Notes: generated by a model not told the origin, from the letters alone. A stretch of 64,000 nucleotides of DNA from Pseudobutyrivibrio sp. ACV-2 (GCF_900107545.1 NZ_FNQZ01000008.1:115259-179258); one strand, 5' to 3'. Shown: positions 33,881 through 42,354, numbered from the stretch's first letter. Numbers and translations are program-made.

Positions 33881-34936
33881 ATGGATAAATCATGGTCAGA
33901 AAACAATAAAGAAATACAGAAATTGCTGACGAAGGAAGCAACCTTTAAAGATGCTATTCAGAAGCTTTTGGCTTTCCGGGAGGAAATGTTTGAGCAAATT
34001 ACTCAGATTGTGAGTGGATACCCGGATGAGGCCTTTGCCAAAATGCCTTTTGCGGGTGCAGATGGATATCACAGTAAAACCCTTGCCTATTCTATCTGGC
34101 ATATTTTCAGGATTGAAGATATAGTTGCCCATGAGATGATAGCAGGGGATAGTCAAATCTTTTTTACACATGACTTTCATAATCGCATTTGCGCACCTAT
34201 TATTACTACGGGTAATGAACTTCAGGGAAACGAGATTGCAGAGTTTTCAGAAAAACTGAATATTAAAGAACTATATCTGTATGTAAAAGCTGTAAAGGAG
34301 TCTACGGATCATATTCTTGGAGATCTGACATACAAGGATTTAAAGCAAAAATTCGGCGACGATGTAAAGGAAAAACTTATCCGCAGTAAATGTGTCAGTG
34401 AGAATGAGAATGCCTTTTGGCTGATTGATTACTGGTGCGGAAAGGATATAAAAGGACTGATTCAGATGCCATTTAGCCGTCACTGGATCATGCATATCGA
34501 AGCCATGCGCCGCATCAAGAATAAACTCTGCAAGATAGCACGAAAGGGTGTTGATCCTATTGCTTATTGTGGCTTTTCCTGTAATCACTGTTTCCTTTCA
34601 GAGTGGTGCGGATCCTGCAGAACGAAGTACAATGTCTGCTCTTTTGCCACCTGTGCTGAGGACAGAATATGTCCGAATGTGAAGTGCTGTAAGGAAAAAG
34701 ATTTGGACGGATGTTATGAGTGTGATGAGCTCGAAAAATGCAATAAAGGATTCTATATCCCATCAAATGACGGAGCAAATGCAGCAAAGGCTCAGGCATT
34801 ATATATAAGGAAATACGGAAAGAAAGAGTTCTTAAAGGTTCATGACAGACTACATGAGAAGTATGACTTCCAAAAGACACAGGAAGTTTTGGGACAGGAT
34901 TATAAGGAAGGACTGAGAATTCTGGAGGAAACTTGA
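33881..34936 (+). CDS. DinB-like / DUF3795 two-domain protein
   Basis: A protein of 351 residues. The N-terminal 210 residues look like a DinB/YfiT four-helix domain: His residues in HSKTLAYSIWHIFRIEDIVAHE and in MPFSRHWIMHIEAMRRI are placed like its metal ligands. From about 225 comes a Cys-rich DUF3795 domain with YCGFSCNHCF, CGSCRTKYNVCSFATC and CKEKDLDGCYECDELEKC, a probable zinc-binding module. DinB-fold proteins often act as thiol-dependent transferases, so detoxification is possible. Both domains also occur as separate proteins. It starts without a strong ribosome site (GAGAGAAGATAGATT). Confidence 0.75.
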   Translation: MDKSWSENNKEIQKLLTKEATFKDAIQKLLAFREEMFEQITQIVSGYPDEAFAKMPFAGADGYHSKTLAYSIWHIFRIEDIVAHEMIAGDSQIFFTHDFHNRICAPIITTGNELQGNEIAEFSEKLNIKELYLYVKAVKESTDHILGDLTYKDLKQKFGDDVKEKLIRSKCVSENENAFWLIDYWCGKDIKGLIQMPFSRHWIMHIEAMRRIKNKLCKIARKGVDPIAYCGFSCNHCFLSEWCGSCRTKYNVCSFATCAEDRICPNVKCCKEKDLDGCYECDELEKCNKGFYIPSNDGANAAKAQALYIRKYGKKEFLKVHDRLHEKYDFQKTQEVLGQDYKEGLRILEET

Positions 34937-35001
34937 AAAAGCCTATAAATATGCTATTGTATCAACAACAGAGTTGCCAGGTGCGAATATCACTTGGGAC
35001 C

Positions 35002-35035
35002 TAGCCGAGCGTGGAGCTTGGCTATTTTACTTTTT
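35002..35035 (+). terminator. Intrinsic terminator of the DUF3795 gene
   Basis: TAGCC..AGC pairs with GCT.GGCTA (35002-35024, with single-base bulges), followed by TTTTACTTTTT. Confidence 0.75.
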
Positions 35036-35176
35036 ACATGAATTAAACTGAAAAGGACAGTATTACACTTTTGTGGAAAAATTATATTTGATAACAGGGC
35101 TCTGGTATAAGAATATTTTGTCTGGAATATTTCAGAATGGTAAAACTAGAGTTGTGAGAAGGGAGAAACAGAGGTT

Positions 35177-35869
35177 ATGAAAATAGTAATTATCCATGGG
35201 CAGAGCCATAAAGGTTCCACGTATCATATAGCAAGAAAATTAGCAGAAAAAATCGGTGGGGATATTCAAGAGTTTTTCCTTCCAAGGGATTTTGATGAAT
35301 TTTGCATTGGATGTACAACTTGCTTTGTCAAGGGAGAGGAGCAATGCCCACATCACGCAAAGCTGCAGCCAATTACAGAAGCACTTGATATGGCTGATGT
35401 GATAATCTTGGCAAGCCCTGTGTATGTATTTCATGTAACAGGTGCTATGAAGGCGCTATTAGATCATTATGGATTTCGATGGATGGCACATAGACCTGAG
35501 GAGAAAATGTTTAAAAAGCAGGGTGTATGTATTTCAACTGCGGCAGGGGCTGGCACAAAATCAACAAATCAGGACATGGCTCACAGCTTGTTTAATTGGG
35601 GCGTGCCTAGAATATATAAGTTAGGTTTTGCTGTGGCTGCAACATCTTATGATGGTATAAGCCCAAAGAAAAGGCAGGCAATAGAAAAGAAAACGGAAAA
35701 GATCGCAAATAAAATAAAGAAAGCTAATCAAAGGAGAATAAATCCAAATCTTAAATTACGCGGAATGTTTGCCATTATGCGTATAGTTCAAATACATGGT
35801 TGGAATCCAAAAGACATGGATTACTGGAATGCAAAAGGGTGGACTAAAGACAAGAGACCTTGGAGGTAA
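35177..35869 (+). CDS. NADPH-dependent FMN reductase/flavodoxin-fold oxidoreductase
   Basis: A flavoprotein of 230 residues. The N-terminal IVIIHGQSHKGSTYHIARKL forms the FMN phosphate loop. CIGCTTCFVKGEEQCPHH is a Cys motif typical of multimeric flavodoxin WrbA-like and iron-sulfur flavoprotein relatives. IILASPVYVFHVTGAMKALLD is the flavin-ring loop. The C-terminal basic extension (about 170-230, with WNPKDMDYWNAKGW) is common in clostridial members. The likely role is quinone or electrophile reduction in the cytoplasm. It sits with a VOC enzyme and a TauE-type exporter, which hints at stress or detoxification. Confidence 0.82.
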   Translation: MKIVIIHGQSHKGSTYHIARKLAEKIGGDIQEFFLPRDFDEFCIGCTTCFVKGEEQCPHHAKLQPITEALDMADVIILASPVYVFHVTGAMKALLDHYGFRWMAHRPEEKMFKKQGVCISTAAGAGTKSTNQDMAHSLFNWGVPRIYKLGFAVAATSYDGISPKKRQAIEKKTEKIANKIKKANQRRINPNLKLRGMFAIMRIVQIHGWNPKDMDYWNAKGWTKDKRPWR

Positions 35870-35973
35870 ATATGCAAGAATTAGTATTACACAGAGTTTA
35901 TAAGCATTGAGAAATTTTAGCCTGACAGGAAAATGTAGTGTTTATATGAGAAACTGAAGAAAAAGGTGAATGT

Positions 35974-36357
35974 ATGAAAATTGAACACATAGCAATGTAC
36001 GTAAACGACTTGGAAGCCACAAAAGATTTTTTTGTAAAGTATTTAGATGGAAAGGCTAATGATGGATACCACAATACTAAGACAGATTTTCGCTCATATT
36101 TTATTTCATTTGACGATGGGGCTCGACTTGAAATAATGAACAAGCCAGGCATGGTGGATGCAGATAAGCATTTAAATCGTACTGGATTAATCCATATTGC
36201 ATTTTCTGTAGGAAGTAAGGAGCGTGTAGATGAACTTACAGGGCGCCTTAAAGCTGATGGTTATGATGTTGTAAGTGGACCAAGAGTAACAGGGGACGGC
36301 TATTATGAAAGCTGCATTGTTGTAATAGAGGGAAATCAGATAGAGTTAACGATTTAG
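35974..36357 (+). CDS. VOC/glyoxalase-family protein
   Basis: A protein of 127 residues with the vicinal-oxygen-chelate fold: [20 protein letters not shown] at the N-terminus, [29 protein letters not shown], and [19 protein letters not shown]. The metal ligands would be His5, Glu (in RLEIM), His (in IHIAFS) and Glu near the C-terminus. Family members include glyoxalase I, fosfomycin-resistance and bleomycin-binding proteins; the substrate cannot be told. It starts after AAAAAGGTGAATGT. Confidence 0.85.
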   Translation: MKIEHIAMYVNDLEATKDFFVKYLDGKANDGYHNTKTDFRSYFISFDDGARLEIMNKPGMVDADKHLNRTGLIHIAFSVGSKERVDELTGRLKADGYDVVSGPRVTGDGYYESCIVVIEGNQIELTI

Positions 36358-36435
36358 CAGATAAATTAAAAGCATCTGCATACAGAAATCGTGAAAAACA
36401 ATTGATAAGCCTGGATTTATAAGGGGGATTATTAC

Positions 36436-37152
36436 TTGATTTTGTGGATAATTGCCACGCTGTGTGCGTTTTTTATAAAGGGACTTTGTGGTTTTGCAAA
36501 TACATTAGTCTTTACATCTATTTTAGGATTTGGAGTGGCAAACGTTAATATATCGCCAGTGGAATTATTACTTGGGTATCCGACAAATCTAATATTGACT
36601 TGGAAGAATCGTAATAAGCTTGAGAGAAAAGTCTATATTCCTTTAGCATTGTTGGTTTTGGGTGGTAGTATTCCGGGAGCAATCCTTCTAAAGAATGTTG
36701 ATGTTAGGCATTTAAAAGTGTTCTTTGGAATCGTTGTTATTCTTATAGCTGTTGAAATGTTTTTTAGAGAATATCAACGTACAAATGCAAAGGATTCTAA
36801 TCTTTTACTAGGTATCATTGGCTTGATGTCTGGTATATTATGTGGCCTTTTTGGGATAGGAGCGTTGCTTGCTGCCTATGTTGGGCGAGTGACTAATTCA
36901 ACGGATGAATTTAAAGCCAATTTAAGCGCGGTTTTTATTGTTGAAAATACTGTAAGAATCTTTACATATTATTTGCTTGGAGTATTTACACTTAATTCAT
37001 TGAAACAAACAGTAATCCTTATTCCGTTCATGATTATTGGATTGTTTGCTGGAATGGAGAGTTCAAAAGTCTTGGATGAAAGAGTTGTAAAAAAGATTGT
37101 TATAGTTCTTTTGGTAATATCAGGGGTATTTTTAGTTGGAATGAATTTGTAG
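36436..37152 (+). CDS. TauE/SafE-family membrane transporter
   Basis: A protein of 238 residues with about seven to eight membrane helices. It belongs to the TauE/SafE (DUF81) group, which exports sulfite, sulfoacetate or related anions. Characteristic stretches are FIKGLCGFANTLVFTSILGF near the start and the half-repeat GLMSGILCGLFGIGALLAAY. The start is TTG at 36436, supported by AAGGGGG eight bases upstream; no ATG is suitably placed. The substrate is not known. Confidence 0.85.
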   Translation: MILWIIATLCAFFIKGLCGFANTLVFTSILGFGVANVNISPVELLLGYPTNLILTWKNRNKLERKVYIPLALLVLGGSIPGAILLKNVDVRHLKVFFGIVVILIAVEMFFREYQRTNAKDSNLLLGIIGLMSGILCGLFGIGALLAAYVGRVTNSTDEFKANLSAVFIVENTVRIFTYYLLGVFTLNSLKQTVILIPFMIIGLFAGMESSKVLDERVVKKIVIVLLVISGVFLVGMNL

Positions 37153-37212
37153 TGTTAACAGACATCGACAACTTCATATTATGATGAGATGCTTTCTGGG
37201 AAGGACTGAAAA

Positions 37213-37266
37213 ATGGAATTAAGAAAAATAAACGAGAATGATGTAGATCTAGGGGGACGGGTTTAG
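37213..37266 (+). pseudogene. 5' remnant of a GNAT acetyltransferase gene
   Basis: Seventeen codons start after AAGGACTGAAAA and read MELRKINENDVDL, a typical N-terminus of GNAT acetyltransferases, and then run straight into the GGGGACGGG repeat and a stop codon. The rest of the gene is missing, so the repeat or an associated deletion seems to have cut it. The short length limits certainty. Confidence 0.45.
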
Positions 37267-37283
37267 TAGTTCAAAAAGATGGG
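37250..37283 (+). repeat. Short GGGGACGGG repeat, copy 2
   Basis: AGGGGGACGGGTTTAGTAGT and TCAAAAAGATGGG, similar to copy 1 at 33738. It joins the GNAT remnant to the 3' end of the convergent LysR-type gene. Confidence 0.5.
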
Positions 37284-38159
37284 TTATAACACTAGAACTT
37301 TTAGGTGTGATAAAAATCTTTCTGCTATAGGTGTAAATGCCTGATAGCGGTTCCATGCGAAATATATTTTGTTTTCAAGCTTAGGAGACAACGGTCTGAA
37401 TACAAGGCCGTTGTTTTTTGATGTATCAATAAGGTGATTATAGGTGAGAAGATACCCAAGACCTTCCATTGTGAAAATAGAGCCATTGTAGGAAAGACGG
37501 AAAGAACCTTCAAGCTGAAGTTCAGAAAATCTGCTCCCGGCCCATTTCTTTATATCTCCGTTCCAAGCCTGATCTGAGCAGAAAAGAGGTAATCCTATCA
37601 GGTCATCCAAACGAATGGATTCCTTTTTTGCCAGATGGTCATTTTCAGGAATGATAAGTCCCCAGGTATCAGCCTGTGGAAATTCTATATATTCATACTT
37701 TCTGATGTCCGGCTGCTCAACAAGAACAACAAAATCAAGAAGCCCTTTTTCTGTTTTTTCAGATAGCTGCTCTGTATCACCACTTGTGATGTGATAGTGG
37801 AGATTGGGATAGCTTTCTTTAAAGGTCTTGATTGCTCTTGCAAGGAATCTTAGCTGATAAGATTCTGCAAGTCCCAGGTAAAGATCGCCTCCGCTTATGT
37901 CATCAAGTGAAACAAATTCCTGCTCGATTTTATCAGCCATGCTCACAAGATCTTCTGCGCGGTTTCTGAGAAGAATTCCTTCTTCTGTCAGCTTTATACT
38001 GAAACTGTGCCTTGTAAATAGCTTCTTACCCAATTCTTCTTCCAATGATTTTAATTGTTTGGATAGAGTTGGCTGAGTCACATGCAGTATCTCAGCGGCT
38101 CTGCTCATGTTTTCTTCTCTTGCTACAGCTAAAAAATATCTTAAAGTCCTGATTTCCAT
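37284..38159 (-). CDS. LysR-family transcriptional regulator
   Basis: A protein of 291 residues. The ATG at 38159 is chosen because AAGGAATCACC precedes it on the minus strand; longer starts add 27 residues not seen in the family. Residues 1-60 form the LysR winged helix (LRYFLAVAREENMSRAAEIL, HVTQPTLSKQLKSLEEELG). The effector domain spans about 90-290. It is divergent from the small gene at 38306 and the hydrolase at 38543, with an inverted repeat between them, and so probably controls these in response to an unknown ligand. Confidence 0.9.
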   Translation of the reverse strand: MEIRTLRYFLAVAREENMSRAAEILHVTQPTLSKQLKSLEEELGKKLFTRHSFSIKLTEEGILLRNRAEDLVSMADKIEQEFVSLDDISGGDLYLGLAESYQLRFLARAIKTFKESYPNLHYHITSGDTEQLSEKTEKGLLDFVVLVEQPDIRKYEYIEFPQADTWGLIIPENDHLAKKESIRLDDLIGLPLFCSDQAWNGDIKKWAGSRFSELQLEGSFRLSYNGSIFTMEGLGYLLTYNHLIDTSKNNGLVFRPLSPKLENKIYFAWNRYQAFTPIAERFLSHLKVLVL

Positions 38160-38233
38160 GGTGATTCCTTTCCTGTACTGCTCATTGCTGAATGATATGC
38201 CAAAATGGAATAATATGATATTCATTATAACTA

Positions 38234-38274
38234 TTAGCAAAAAATCTTACAAGCTCATACAATAGAATTGTAAG
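38234..38274 (+). promoter_or_regulatory. Promoter and probable LysR-type operator
   Basis: CTTACAA (38246-38252) and TTGTAAG (38268-38274) form a 7-15-7 inverted repeat of the LysR T-N11-A type. A possible promoter, TTAGCA (38234-38239) with an 18-base spacer and TACAAT (38258-38263), overlaps it. The location in the divergent gap supports control of the 38306-39547 genes. Confidence 0.55.
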
Positions 38275-38305
38275 TGAAATAGTTACATGGAAATGAGGAA
38301 TACTC

Positions 38306-38530
38306 ATGGATAAAGAATATCTAAAGCAAAGCCTTTCAGATGCGGGATGCTGTAATGAGGCAACAGACACTATCCTGGAAAGATTTGAGTCAGGCAGTAT
38401 CGATGAAATGGTAAGGCTTCTGAAAAAAGAAAGATGCCGTGCCATGGACGAGTACCACGAAAGCGGGAGAAAAGTTGACTGCATGGATTTCATGCTAAGA
38501 AAAATCGAAAACGAAATGAAGCAGAGATGA
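38306..38530 (+). CDS. Small conserved helical protein
   Basis: A protein of 74 residues, mostly helical and charged, with two adjacent Cys (SDAGCCNEATDTILERFESG) and later ones in ERCRAMDEY and KVDCMDFMLRKIENEM. No named domain is recognised. The start follows GAGGAATACTC. It is the first gene after a putative LysR operator and lies 12 bases before the hydrolase gene, so it is probably co-expressed with it. A chaperone or regulatory partner is possible but not shown. Confidence 0.6.
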   Translation: MDKEYLKQSLSDAGCCNEATDTILERFESGSIDEMVRLLKKERCRAMDEYHESGRKVDCMDFMLRKIENEMKQR

Positions 38531-38542
38531 CGGAGGTATCAA

Positions 38543-39547
38543 ATGATGATCAGAACAGAAGAACTTAATTTAGTAACAGAGTGGGATAAGACCTTTCCAA
38601 AGAGTGAGAAGATAGAACACAGCAAGGTGACATTTGCAAATCGCTACGGGATAACTCTTGTGGCAGATATGTATATACCAAAGGATACAGATGGCAAGCT
38701 TCCGGCTATTGCAGTATCAGGACCATTCGGAGCTGTTAAGGAGCAGTGTTCAGGATTATACGCTCAGACTATGGCTGAAAGAGGATTTCTTACAATAGCC
38801 TTTGATCCCTCTTTTACAGGAGAGTCAGGCGGCAACGTAAGATATATGGCATCACCTGATATCAATACAGAGGATTTTATGGCTGCAGTTGATTTTCTTT
38901 CACTTAATGAAAAGGTAGATCCGGAAAGAATAGGAATCATAGGAATCTGCGGATGGGGCGGAATGGCTGTCAATACAGCGGCTCTTGACACAAGAATCAA
39001 AGCTACAGCTGCAATGACCATGTATGACATGACAAGAGTTAATGCAAAAGGTTACTTTGATGCCGATGACAGTGAAGAAAAGAGATATGAAGCGAAAAAG
39101 GCTTTGTGCGCTCAGCGTCTTGAAGATTTAAAGAATGGAGAATATAAGCGCGCGGGAGGTGTTGTAGATCCTCTACCTGCAGATGCACCTTTCTTTGTAA
39201 AAGACTATTTTGATTACTACAAAACTGATCGTGGATATCATGCTCGTTCCCTTAATTCCAATGATGGATGGAATGTGATAGGCTGTGAATCTTTCGTGAA
39301 TCAGCCAATCCTTAAATACAGCAATGAAATCAGAAGTGCAGTGCTTCTTGTACATGGCGGGAAGGCTCACTCCTGCTACTTCAGTAAAGACGCTTATGCT
39401 GACATGATAAAGGACAGCAAATATGCTGATAATAAAGAACTGATGATTATTCCAGATGCAGTTCATACAGATCTGTATGATGGAGGAGATAAGGATTATA
39501 TTCCGTTTGACAAACTTGAGAGCTTCTTTAATGAATATCTTAAATAA
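38543..39547 (+). CDS. Alpha/beta-hydrolase (dienelactone-hydrolase-like)
   Basis: A protein of 334 residues with an alpha/beta-hydrolase core: VADMYIPKDTDGKLPAIAV, FLTIAFDPSFTGESGG, the nucleophile-elbow region IGIIGICGWGGMAVNTA, and a C-terminal His in IPDAVHTDLYD. The elbow reads G-I-C-G-W-G-G and so lacks the usual GxSxG serine; Cys may be the nucleophile. The following TMYDMTRVNAKGYFDADD block is typical of a subfamily near flavodoxin genes in clostridia. The start is the first of two ATG codons after CGGAGG. The substrate is unknown. Confidence 0.8.
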   Translation: MMIRTEELNLVTEWDKTFPKSEKIEHSKVTFANRYGITLVADMYIPKDTDGKLPAIAVSGPFGAVKEQCSGLYAQTMAERGFLTIAFDPSFTGESGGNVRYMASPDINTEDFMAAVDFLSLNEKVDPERIGIIGICGWGGMAVNTAALDTRIKATAAMTMYDMTRVNAKGYFDADDSEEKRYEAKKALCAQRLEDLKNGEYKRAGGVVDPLPADAPFFVKDYFDYYKTDRGYHARSLNSNDGWNVIGCESFVNQPILKYSNEIRSAVLLVHGGKAHSCYFSKDAYADMIKDSKYADNKELMIIPDAVHTDLYDGGDKDYIPFDKLESFFNEYLK

Positions 39548-39559
39548 GGAAAGATGACA

Positions 39560-39682
39560 ATGAGTAAGGTGCTGATAATAAAGACAAGTCTGTTCTGTGG
39601 CGGAATAAATGACATGGGTGAAGCAGAAGGCAAAGAAGAGGAAAAGCGGGAGGCTTATGATTTTGGAAAATCTCTTTTGTAA
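39560..39682 (+). pseudogene. Internally deleted flavodoxin-family gene
   Basis: A frame of 40 codons. The first 11 residues (MSKVLIIKTSL) match the N-terminus of flavodoxin/NADPH-dependent FMN reductases. The next 29 (CGGINDMGEAEG...REAYDFGKSLL) match the typical C-terminus of the same family. About 150 central residues, including the flavin-binding loops, are missing, so it cannot work. It follows the hydrolase gene by 12 bases and its end overlaps the next gene. It suggests an earlier hydrolase-flavodoxin operon. Confidence 0.6.
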
Positions 39683-40205
39683 AAATACAGGTAAAATGCT
39701 TACAGCATTATGTGTGATGGCTGTAACCCTCTATACTGGATGTGGATATAATGAGTATGCACAGGCTAAAACGAACAGTAATACGGCAACGGAAGATCAC
39801 TTAAAGGATGAAGAAGACGTAATTACTAATGATGAAAGGTCGACAGAAAGTATGCTTAAGCTTTTTATAAATGATGAAGAGATACAGGTAATCTGGGAAG
39901 AAAATGAATCAGTAGAAGCTCTGAAGAATCTGGCTGAAGATAAACCTATCATCATTGATATGTCTATGTATGGCGACTTTGAGCAGGTTGGCTCTATTGG
40001 TCAGTCTATTCCAAGGAATGATAAGCAGATGACTACAAGTGCCGGGGACATTGTTTTGTATTCAGGTAATCAGCTGGTAGTGTTTTACGGTTCAAATAGC
40101 TGGGCTTATACAAAGCTCGGGCATATTGAAAATATATCTGCGGAAGAAATGAAAAAAAGGCTTGGTTCCGGGGACGTTAACGTAACAATAAGTATTACTG
40201 AATAA
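39657..40205 (+). CDS. Cyclophilin-like-fold lipoprotein
   Basis: A protein of 182 residues. The ATG at 39657 is chosen because CGGGAGG lies just upstream; an ATG at 39609 would add 16 basic residues. The N-terminus has a hydrophobic stretch ending in a lipobox-like TLYTGCG, then an Asn/Thr/Glu linker. The C-terminal 120 residues (LFINDEEIQVIWEENESVEA, MYGDFEQVGSIGQSIPRND, GDIVLYSGNQLVVFYGSNSW) match the cyclophilin-like fold proteins (PF18050 group). These are common beside flavodoxins and hydrolases in clostridia; their function is unknown. It probably sits on the outer face of the membrane. Confidence 0.75.
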   Translation: MILENLFCKNTGKMLTALCVMAVTLYTGCGYNEYAQAKTNSNTATEDHLKDEEDVITNDERSTESMLKLFINDEEIQVIWEENESVEALKNLAEDKPIIIDMSMYGDFEQVGSIGQSIPRNDKQMTTSAGDIVLYSGNQLVVFYGSNSWAYTKLGHIENISAEEMKKRLGSGDVNVTISITE

Positions 40206-40372
40206 GCTTATGAGAAGCGAGGCAATATGATTGAAAAAAATGTCACCAGCCGCATACAGTAGCCTACCATACACAACAGGTAAACAGCAACTCGTAATGC
40301 AAATGCCTAAAACCATGCACTTAGAACTACAAGAAAGTTCTCAAAGAGATAACAATTATTTTTACTATATCT

Positions 40373-40399
40373 CCTCAGTTTCAAGGCTGAGGGGCTTTT
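40373..40399. terminator. Terminator between convergent units
   Basis: CCTCAG pairs with CTGAGG around an eight-base loop, followed by GGCTTTTTT. It ends at the stop of the minus-strand HxlR remnant. Confidence 0.8.
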
Positions 40400-40735
40400 T
40401 TATTCTAATGTTTTTTTATAGTCTTTTCCCCATGATTCCATAGAGCTTATGATAGGTCGCATGGATTCACCGAGGCCAGAAAGGGCATATTCAACTCTTG
40501 GAGGGACTTCTGGATAAACTGTTCTTGTTATAATCCCATCTTCTTCCATTGATCTAAGGGAATCTGTCAGAACTTTCTGGCTGATGCCTTCAAGACTGTT
40601 TTTTAGTTCATTAAAACGCCATGGTCTTACAAGAAGGTTTCGCATAATCAGTAATTTCCATTTGCTTCCTAAAAAATCACTGTATGGGGAATATCGGTAC
40701 TGAAGAATGAATGGAATAATGGTATCGGTGCAATG
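40400..40735 (-). pseudogene. HxlR-family regulator lacking a normal start
   Basis: The frame encodes a clear HxlR winged helix: LGSKWKLLIMRNLL, PWRFNELKNSLEGISQKVLT and TRTVYPEVPPRVEYALS. Homology runs upstream of the only in-frame ATG (40645), through SDFLGSKWK to about 40684, but there is no ATG, GTG or TTG in the open stretch before the stop at 40736-40738. The first 20-30 residues of a normal HxlR protein are also missing. Starting at 40645 would give 81 residues without the first helix. It is most likely a broken regulator of the divergent MATE gene, though an unusual start codon cannot be excluded. Confidence 0.6.
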
Positions 40736-40789
40736 TTAATGCAGCATCTGGGTTATGCGATTAACCAATTGTGAATATGGGATATTTCT

Positions 40790-40817
40790 CTTATCATTTA
40801 ATCAAATGATAAGGGGG
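40790..40817 (+). promoter_or_regulatory. Perfect palindrome covering the MATE ribosome site
   Basis: CTTATCATTT, loop AATC, AAATGATAAG: ten perfect pairs, directly followed by GGGGGTTTTTATG. The ribosome site is contiguous with the right arm, so the hairpin could mask it, or the palindrome could be an operator for the neighbouring HxlR-type regulator. Confidence 0.55.
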
Positions 40818-40822
40818 TTTTT

Positions 40823-42145
40823 ATGAAGGAGTCTTTTGAAAAAAAGGTAATAAATATAGCGATACCGGTCGCACTTCAGTCAATGCTCCAATCGTCGTTT
40901 TCCATGATAGATCAGATAATGGTGGGACAGCTTGGGGAAAAGAGTATAGCTGCAGTGGAGATAGCAGGGAAGCCCGGATTTATCTATTCATTTGTTGTCG
41001 GTGCAATAGGCACTATAGCGGGAATCATGATATCCCAGTATATTGGGAAGAATGACAGGGAGACTGAGGAAAGAAGTATCTGTGTGAATTTTCTTGTAAT
41101 GCTACTGACAGGAATAGCGTTCTTTTTTCTGTCAATGGTGTTTCCTTCACAGTTTATCAAGATGTTTACTGATGATGTGAGCGTCATTAATGAAGGAAGC
41201 GCATATCTGGGAATAATAGGGTGGACATTCATTCCGCTTGGTATAAGCAATATTTGTGGTGTTGCCTTAAGATGCAGAGGAAAATCCTCATGGCCATTAT
41301 ATGCGGGTTTTATTTCTGCGATAATTAATACAGGTCTTAACTATTGTCTGATATTCGGAAACTTTGGTATGCCGATGCTTGGAGTCAGGGGCGCGGCCTT
41401 TGCCAGCGTTATTTCCCAGATAGCGGGGGCTGTCCTGACAACCGTGATGTTTTTTGCCCTGTATGGCAGGATTGGCTTCTCGGTTTCTCTGGAAAAAGAA
41501 AGATTCTGGCAGTATCTGGCCATGCTTATACCTGTTGTATTAAATGAATTTCTGTGGTCTGTTGGTCAGAGCATCAATACCTTCGTATATGGTCATATGA
41601 GCACAGACGAACTTGCCGGAATGTCACTTACGGGTTCGGTTCAGGGACTTACTATTGGGGCACTTAGCGGAATCGCCCAGGCTGCAGGAATACTTGTAGG
41701 AAAGCGTCTTGGTGAAAGGGAGTATGATAAAGCATATCAGGAATCAAAAAAGCTATGTGTGTATGGTCTCGCTGGAAGTATCATACTGTCAGTAACAATA
41801 ATAGTATTAAAAGCTCCTTATGTGCATTTGTTCAATGTGGCGGATGATGTAAGAACCATCGGCTTAGCTCTTCTAACCGCTTTTGCAGTACTTATGCCGA
41901 TAAAGGTTCAGAACATGATACTTGGAGGCGGCATCATACGCAGTGGCGGCAGAACAAAATACATCATGATGATAGATATGCTTGGCACTTGGCTAATCGG
42001 AGTGCCACTTGCTGTTTTGACAGGTCTTGTATTCAAACTGCCCATTGTGTGGGTGTATTTTATTCTGTCACAGGAAGAACTGGTAAGGTTCATAATTTCA
42101 ATATTCATGTTCAGAAGCAGAAAATGGATGAATACCATTGAGTGA
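40823..42145 (+). CDS. MATE-family efflux transporter
   Basis: A protein of 440 residues with 12 predicted helices in two similar halves. It would export drugs or metabolites in exchange for Na+ or H+. Typical stretches are NIAIPVALQSMLQSSFSMID and VGQLGEKSIAAVEIAGKPGF in the first half, and LWSVGQSINTFVYGHMSTDE with GIAQAAGILVGKRLGE in the second. The start follows AAGGGGG. The HxlR-type remnant on the other strand suggests it was once a regulated drug pump. Confidence 0.92.
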   Translation: MKESFEKKVINIAIPVALQSMLQSSFSMIDQIMVGQLGEKSIAAVEIAGKPGFIYSFVVGAIGTIAGIMISQYIGKNDRETEERSICVNFLVMLLTGIAFFFLSMVFPSQFIKMFTDDVSVINEGSAYLGIIGWTFIPLGISNICGVALRCRGKSSWPLYAGFISAIINTGLNYCLIFGNFGMPMLGVRGAAFASVISQIAGAVLTTVMFFALYGRIGFSVSLEKERFWQYLAMLIPVVLNEFLWSVGQSINTFVYGHMSTDELAGMSLTGSVQGLTIGALSGIAQAAGILVGKRLGEREYDKAYQESKKLCVYGLAGSIILSVTIIVLKAPYVHLFNVADDVRTIGLALLTAFAVLMPIKVQNMILGGGIIRSGGRTKYIMMIDMLGTWLIGVPLAVLTGLVFKLPIVWVYFILSQEELVRFIISIFMFRSRKWMNTIE

Positions 42146-42354
42146 GGAAGAATATGTGGGATGATTACGATGGTGGGCGACAGGTCGGAGAGTATCTCAG
42201 AAATATAACCTGATTGTTAAAGGAGTTGGCTATGAAAAGGGATTAAAAAACTTTCGCATTTTCACATAATCACAAATTTGATACATTTATCGAGTACAAT
42301 AATACTAGGTGTATTTTGTGGACGTTGTAGACGTAAAAATTGAGAGTGATTAGT

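Noticed and set aside
34981..35040. Similarity of AGCCGAGCGTGGAG to the core of the structured repeat family
   Set aside because: Only 12 of 14 bases match, the other boxes are missing, and the segment is fully explained as a terminator stem.
35871..35909. A 12-codon frame (MQELVLHRVYKH) after the flavin reductase
   Set aside because: Very short, no hairpin or partner suggesting a leader peptide.
40231..40443. A 70-codon frame after the lipoprotein gene
   Set aside because: It runs through an intrinsic terminator, and its ribosome site is poor.
42154..42213. A 19-codon frame after the MATE gene with a fair ribosome site
   Set aside because: Too short and without recognisable similarity; could be the remnant of a gene start but cannot be supported.
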